DNA from: Bacteroidota bacterium
Lineage (GTDB): Bacteria > Bacteroidota > Ignavibacteria > UBA10030
NCBI GenBank assembly: GCA_003519375.1
Contig: DOWV01000372.1
Location: 1 to 17,129, forward strand
DNA length: 17,129 nucleotides
Reading direction: 5' to 3'
Position 1 is the stretch's first letter; each line of letters begins with the position of its first letter. Below are positions 14,439-17,129 of this stretch, in pieces. A model generated the notes under the pieces. That model was given only the letters and a program-made list of their open reading frames with translations, did no database searches and was not told the origin of the DNA. Made by a program: the position numbers and the translations under genes.

Positions 14439-16025
14439 TTATTGAATGAGATTCGCGTTCTTGCTCTCAAGCAGAAGGTAGTACTCGTCTTCGAACCGAA
14501 TGTCGTAGTGTTGCAGAATCATCTCTCTCCTCGATAACCAATACCGAACAACCTCCCGCGTGTCAGGAAGCTGCTTCTTACCGATCACCACGTACCGATC
14601 GCCCGAACGGATGGGGAGAAGGATATCTTGTCCCCCGGGAAAAGGGATGCTGCGAAACGTTTTCAGTGCTATTCCGCTCGAGACCATGATCCGTTCCGCG
14701 CCGTAGGATCCGGTGAAAAGCACGATCCTCCCCCCTTCGTGTATTGAGCCAAGCCGTTCGCCGAATGACGCCGCAACGTGATCGGGGCCGCTGAATATCT
14801 TTGCCGCGTCTTCATACGTCGCGACGCCCACCGAAGGTACCGTGAGCTGCACGATCGGCATTGCGAGGAGAGACGCCGCGACAGCACCGCGTGCGACCTT
14901 TGATCTCACTCCTTTGAAGAACTCAGCCAGACCGACGCCGGCGGACGCCGAAAGGAAGAGACCGAAGATCAGGACAAACCGCCAGTTCCACCACCATTGA
15001 TCGATCAACACAAGATCCATCAGTATGGTCGCAAAGATGAAGATTGCAGGCAGTGCGAGGAAAAGAAAGGGCAACAGGTGACGGCGATCGGGGGCGAGAC
15101 GCCGGAAACGAACGATGCCCGCAGCGGCTGCAAGAAGGGCCATCGGACCAAAGATGCTCACGATGGCTCTCAGAAGCGTAAGAGGCACGGCTTCCTGGCG
15201 ATAACCCTTCGGGTTGTTTACGGAAAACGGGCCCGAACGAAAATTCCATGGCGCGAAGCGGAACGGGTCGCCGAATTCATACGCGTTCCAGCAGATCCAA
15301 AGGATGATACCGGAAAGGGTCAACGCGGCAATCGAAAGCATCCTGATCGCTCTTCTTCGGTCGCTCTGCTTCCAGGCTGTCACTCCTTTGTTCGCGGTAA
15401 TAATCGAGACCAAGGGGGTCAGAATCCAGGCTTCATAGCGGCAGAGGGATGCCAGCATGACTGCGGCAGCACAAACCATCAGCCATGTGTCTCCCCCATC
15501 CGTGGTCCAGCGCAGCAACCCGTACGCCCCCGCTGCGACAAGAAAAATCAGCGGCAGTTCGCCCATCGGCGTCAGAGCCATATAGACAACATTTGGATTC
15601 AAACAAAAGAGGCAGGCGCTCAACAACGCGATGAGGCGCGACCCCGTGATACGCCGAACAAGAGAGAGCAGAAAGAGCCCGGTTCCGATCAGGCAGGGAA
15701 TGCCGAGCACCAATCCCGCGATGCCGGAGAAGAAAAGGGAGTCTATTGCCGCCAACGGGAGGAGTAAGAGATGCGGCAGGGGGAGCCAGACAGGCCCGAT
15801 GCTTTCAAGTGTGAAATGCTGTGAGTCCACGAGGATGCGGGATTTGACGATATGCGATGCTGCGTCACCGAAATAGAGAAACACGTGCCTGTCGTTGTTG
15901 TACAACAGCACTGCCGCGGTGGTTGCACTCAGCAGGACTGCAATCACAAGAAGGTACTCTTCCTTGAATTTGGAGAAGGTCAGGGTGTTCAACGAAAGAG
16001 AGTTTCGCTTTACGCCGGGTTCCAT
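14439..16025 (-). CDS. polytopic GT-C-like membrane glycosyltransferase
   Basis: The 528-residue product has an N-terminal helix (about 24-42), then an extracytoplasmic loop with GDAASHIVKSRILVDS (53-68, D54 and H58) and IGPVWLPLPHLLLLP (76-90). This arrangement is seen in GT-C-fold, dolichyl/polyprenyl-phosphate-sugar-dependent transferases, where the first loop carries the catalytic acid. About nine further hydrophobic helices follow, ending near 385. A soluble C-terminal region (about 395-528) is strand- and helix-rich. The donor and acceptor are unknown. It is convergent with the PAP2 gene (78-base gap) and divergent from the HEAT gene. The ATG at 16025 fits the predicted N-terminus. Assignment to GT-C is good but not certain; other polytopic proteins with a soluble tail are possible. 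Confidence 0.75.
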   Translation of the reverse strand: MEPGVKRNSLSLNTLTFSKFKEEYLLVIAVLLSATTAAVLLYNNDRHVFLYFGDAASHIVKSRILVDSQHFTLESIGPVWLPLPHLLLLPLAAIDSLFFSGIAGLVLGIPCLIGTGLFLLSLVRRITGSRLIALLSACLFCLNPNVVYMALTPMGELPLIFLVAAGAYGLLRWTTDGGDTWLMVCAAAVMLASLCRYEAWILTPLVSIITANKGVTAWKQSDRRRAIRMLSIAALTLSGIILWICWNAYEFGDPFRFAPWNFRSGPFSVNNPKGYRQEAVPLTLLRAIVSIFGPMALLAAAAGIVRFRRLAPDRRHLLPFLFLALPAIFIFATILMDLVLIDQWWWNWRFVLIFGLFLSASAGVGLAEFFKGVRSKVARGAVAASLLAMPIVQLTVPSVGVATYEDAAKIFSGPDHVAASFGERLGSIHEGGRIVLFTGSYGAERIMVSSGIALKTFRSIPFPGGQDILLPIRSGDRYVVIGKKQLPDTREVVRYWLSRREMILQHYDIRFEDEYYLLLESKNANLIQ

Positions 16026-16325
16026 GATTCTCTAATTAAGCACAAAATTGCCTCCGATGACAATTGTTTCTGAGGGCATCCTGAGTCTCATCGAACGACC
16101 GAGAACTGGCTTGTTGAAAGGACACCGGAGCCTGCGAGCTCTTGACTTCGGCACACACATTTCGTTATTTGAGCCACCACATGAGTTTGAACCGTCTCTT
16201 ATGCACCGTAATAGAACACTGAAAACACAGATGAAACTGATGTTTACTGATAGATCAATCTGTGGAGATCATTAACATCAGTGTAATCTGTGTGCTAACC
16301 ATCGTTTTATCTTGATCGTTTGTCA
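16026..16325. other. divergent spacer between the GT-C and HEAT genes
   Basis: These 300 bases hold no convincing gene. They must contain the starts of both flanking transcripts, but I could not place a promoter with confidence. The right half carries the inverted repeat described separately at 16225-16293. Confidence 0.55.
16225..16293. repeat. 20-bp imperfect inverted repeat (ACACAGAT...ACTGATGTT type)
   Basis: The left arm (16225-16244) begins ACACAGAT and ends ACTGATGTT. The right arm (16274-16293) is its reverse complement at 18 of 20 positions. The 29-base loop includes further CTGAT/ATCA words. Similar wording (CACAGAAG, CAGATG, ACAGATGACCACAG) occurs in the PAP2/GT-C gap near 14379-14416, suggesting a dispersed family. 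It lies about 33 bases before the HEAT gene start. Confidence 0.6.
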
Positions 16326-16892
16326 ATGGACCTCGAATCCGAAATACTCAAAGAGCACTCCAAGCGCCAGACCGTCCGCATCGCACAGTGGATCGGCGCC
16401 GACAAAAAGCGCTACCGCCAGCTGATGAATCTGCTCCTTCACGGCGAGCCCGTTGTCACGCAACGGGCGGCGTGGATCCTGATCTCGAGTTACGAAATCC
16501 ATCCTCCGCTCATAACTCCATGGATTCCCGAGCTGCTCAACAAAATGCAGGAACCGGACGTGCACGATGCACTGAAGCGCAACGTCGTTGGCATCCTTCA
16601 GTGCTGCGAAATCCCGGCATCACAGCTCGGCATGATCGCGACTCTCTGTTTCGAGTACCTCGGCGATCCGGGCACACCGGTCGCGATCCGGGCCAATGCT
16701 ATGACGGTGCTCGCGAGGATCGCTGAGCGCGAGCCTGACCTCAAACGCGAACTGCGTACTTCGATAGAGCTCATGCTCTCACAGAGCGAGCCCGCAATCT
16801 GCTCCCGGGCAAGACACATCATGAAAAGACTTGACAGGGACAACCCTCCTCTTCGGACCAGAACGGCGCGGAGCGTCAGAAAAGAGCCATGA
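16326..16892 (+). CDS. small HEAT-repeat-like protein of unknown function
   Basis: The 188-residue product is almost entirely helical. It has repeated helix pairs reminiscent of HEAT/Armadillo folds: TQRAAWILISSY near 45-56, then ITPWIPELLNKMQ, then DALKRNVVGILQC, then VAIRANAMTVLARIAEREP near 122-140. Such proteins normally serve as scaffolds or protein-binding modules. No signal peptide, membrane segment or catalytic motif is seen, so it is probably cytoplasmic. The ATG at 16326 is used; an in-frame TTG six bases upstream is less likely. Its stop overlaps the start of the next gene as ATGA, implying coupled translation with the metallo-beta-lactamase-fold protein. Confidence 0.82.
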   Translation: MDLESEILKEHSKRQTVRIAQWIGADKKRYRQLMNLLLHGEPVVTQRAAWILISSYEIHPPLITPWIPELLNKMQEPDVHDALKRNVVGILQCCEIPASQLGMIATLCFEYLGDPGTPVAIRANAMTVLARIAEREPDLKRELRTSIELMLSQSEPAICSRARHIMKRLDRDNPPLRTRTARSVRKEP

Positions 16893-17129
16893 CTCATATA
16901 CTCAGAATTCCAGTAGTCCTGTTCCTTGCCCTCTACCTCCTGCCGTGCGGGCTCCTAAGCCGTGAGCCCCAGCAGGCAGACAGTACGATTGTCGTGCTCC
17001 TCGGCACCGGGATGCCGCGGCCCAATCCCGAAGCCTCCGGCCCCGCGACGGCCATCATTGTCGGCGAACAGGTGTTCCTTTTCGACGCCGGACCCGGTGT
17101 CGAGCGTCAGCTGAGCGCTGCGCATCTCC
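16889..17129 (+). CDS. exported metallo-beta-lactamase-fold hydrolase, N-terminal part only
   Basis: The gene runs off the right edge with 80 codons visible. The first 25 or so residues look like a signal peptide (MTHILRIPVVLFLALYLLPCGLLS). The start of an MBL-fold domain follows: STIVVLLGTGMPRPNPEA (32-49), then FLFDAGPGVERQL (63-75). The GTG-x-P...P and DAGPG pattern is that of the RNase Z / arylsulfatase AtsA-like branch, but export argues against tRNA processing. The metal-binding HxHxDH motif would lie beyond the edge, so activity cannot be judged. The ATG overlaps the stop of the HEAT gene. The cysteine at residue 20 follows a proline, which is a poor lipobox. Confidence 0.85.
   Translation, partial: MTHILRIPVVLFLALYLLPCGLLSREPQQADSTIVVLLGTGMPRPNPEASGPATAIIVGEQVFLFDAGPGVERQLSAAHL

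Noticed and set aside
14997..15767. 256-codon plus-strand open frame, very rich in charged residues and Gln
   Set aside because: It is antisense to the hydrophobic GT-C membrane protein; complementary codons of a membrane protein give exactly such a charged product.
16142..16170. TTGACT then TTATTT, 17 bases apart, as a promoter for the HEAT gene
   Set aside because: The -35 match is good but the -10 box matches only two of six positions and does not fit the Bacteroidetes pattern.

Overview
The window looks like chromosomal DNA from a Gram-negative bacterium of the Bacteroidota/FCB group, possibly an Ignavibacteria- or Kryptonia-like lineage. This is inference from gene content: a DUF3078 outer-membrane protein, a secreted lamin-tail-domain protein ending in a FlgD-like/type IX-sorting-like domain, DUF1761, and promoter-like elements resembling TTTG-N19-TAnnTTTG. 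GC content looks moderate by eye (not counted). I see no rRNA, tRNA, IS element, phage gene or CRISPR array. Gene density is ordinary, with repeat-bearing spacers.

Region by region. Positions 1-8170 hold a run of minus-strand genes, which read right to left as: a large-conductance mechanosensitive channel (mscL) with a C-terminal zinc-ribbon-like tail; a DUF3078 outer-membrane protein; a secreted multidomain lamin-tail protein; a secreted GH63/trehalase-like glycosidase; and the PII uridylyltransferase glnD. A start codon with a good ribosome binding site at the left edge suggests the series continues. Spacers in this block carry different inverted or tandem repeats.

A 347-base divergent spacer (8171-8517) separates mscL from a plus-strand pair encoding a two-subunit molybdenum hydroxylase of the isoquinoline 1-oxidoreductase/aldehyde oxidoreductase type. 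The small 2Fe-2S subunit overlaps the large Tat-exported molybdopterin subunit by ATGA. A candidate promoter and a 13-bp dyad lie in front of the pair.

Positions 11146-14360 carry a plus-strand series: a two-TM membrane protein, a thioredoxin-like redoxin, a SAM-dependent methyltransferase, a DUF1761 membrane protein and a periplasmic PAP2 phosphatase. The last four are tightly spaced and probably co-transcribed, but no shared pathway is evident. A convergent minus-strand gene (14439-16025) encodes a polytopic GT-C-like membrane glycosyltransferase. After a 300-base divergent spacer with a 20-bp imperfect inverted repeat comes a HEAT-repeat-like protein, translationally coupled to an exported metallo-beta-lactamase-fold hydrolase cut off by the right edge.

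I do not see a clear new multi-gene defence or biosynthetic system. The most interesting signals are the several intergenic repeat families, the 8-bp tandem array just upstream of the redoxin start, the dyad at the predicted start of molybdenum-hydroxylase transcription, and the HEAT/MBL coupled pair.
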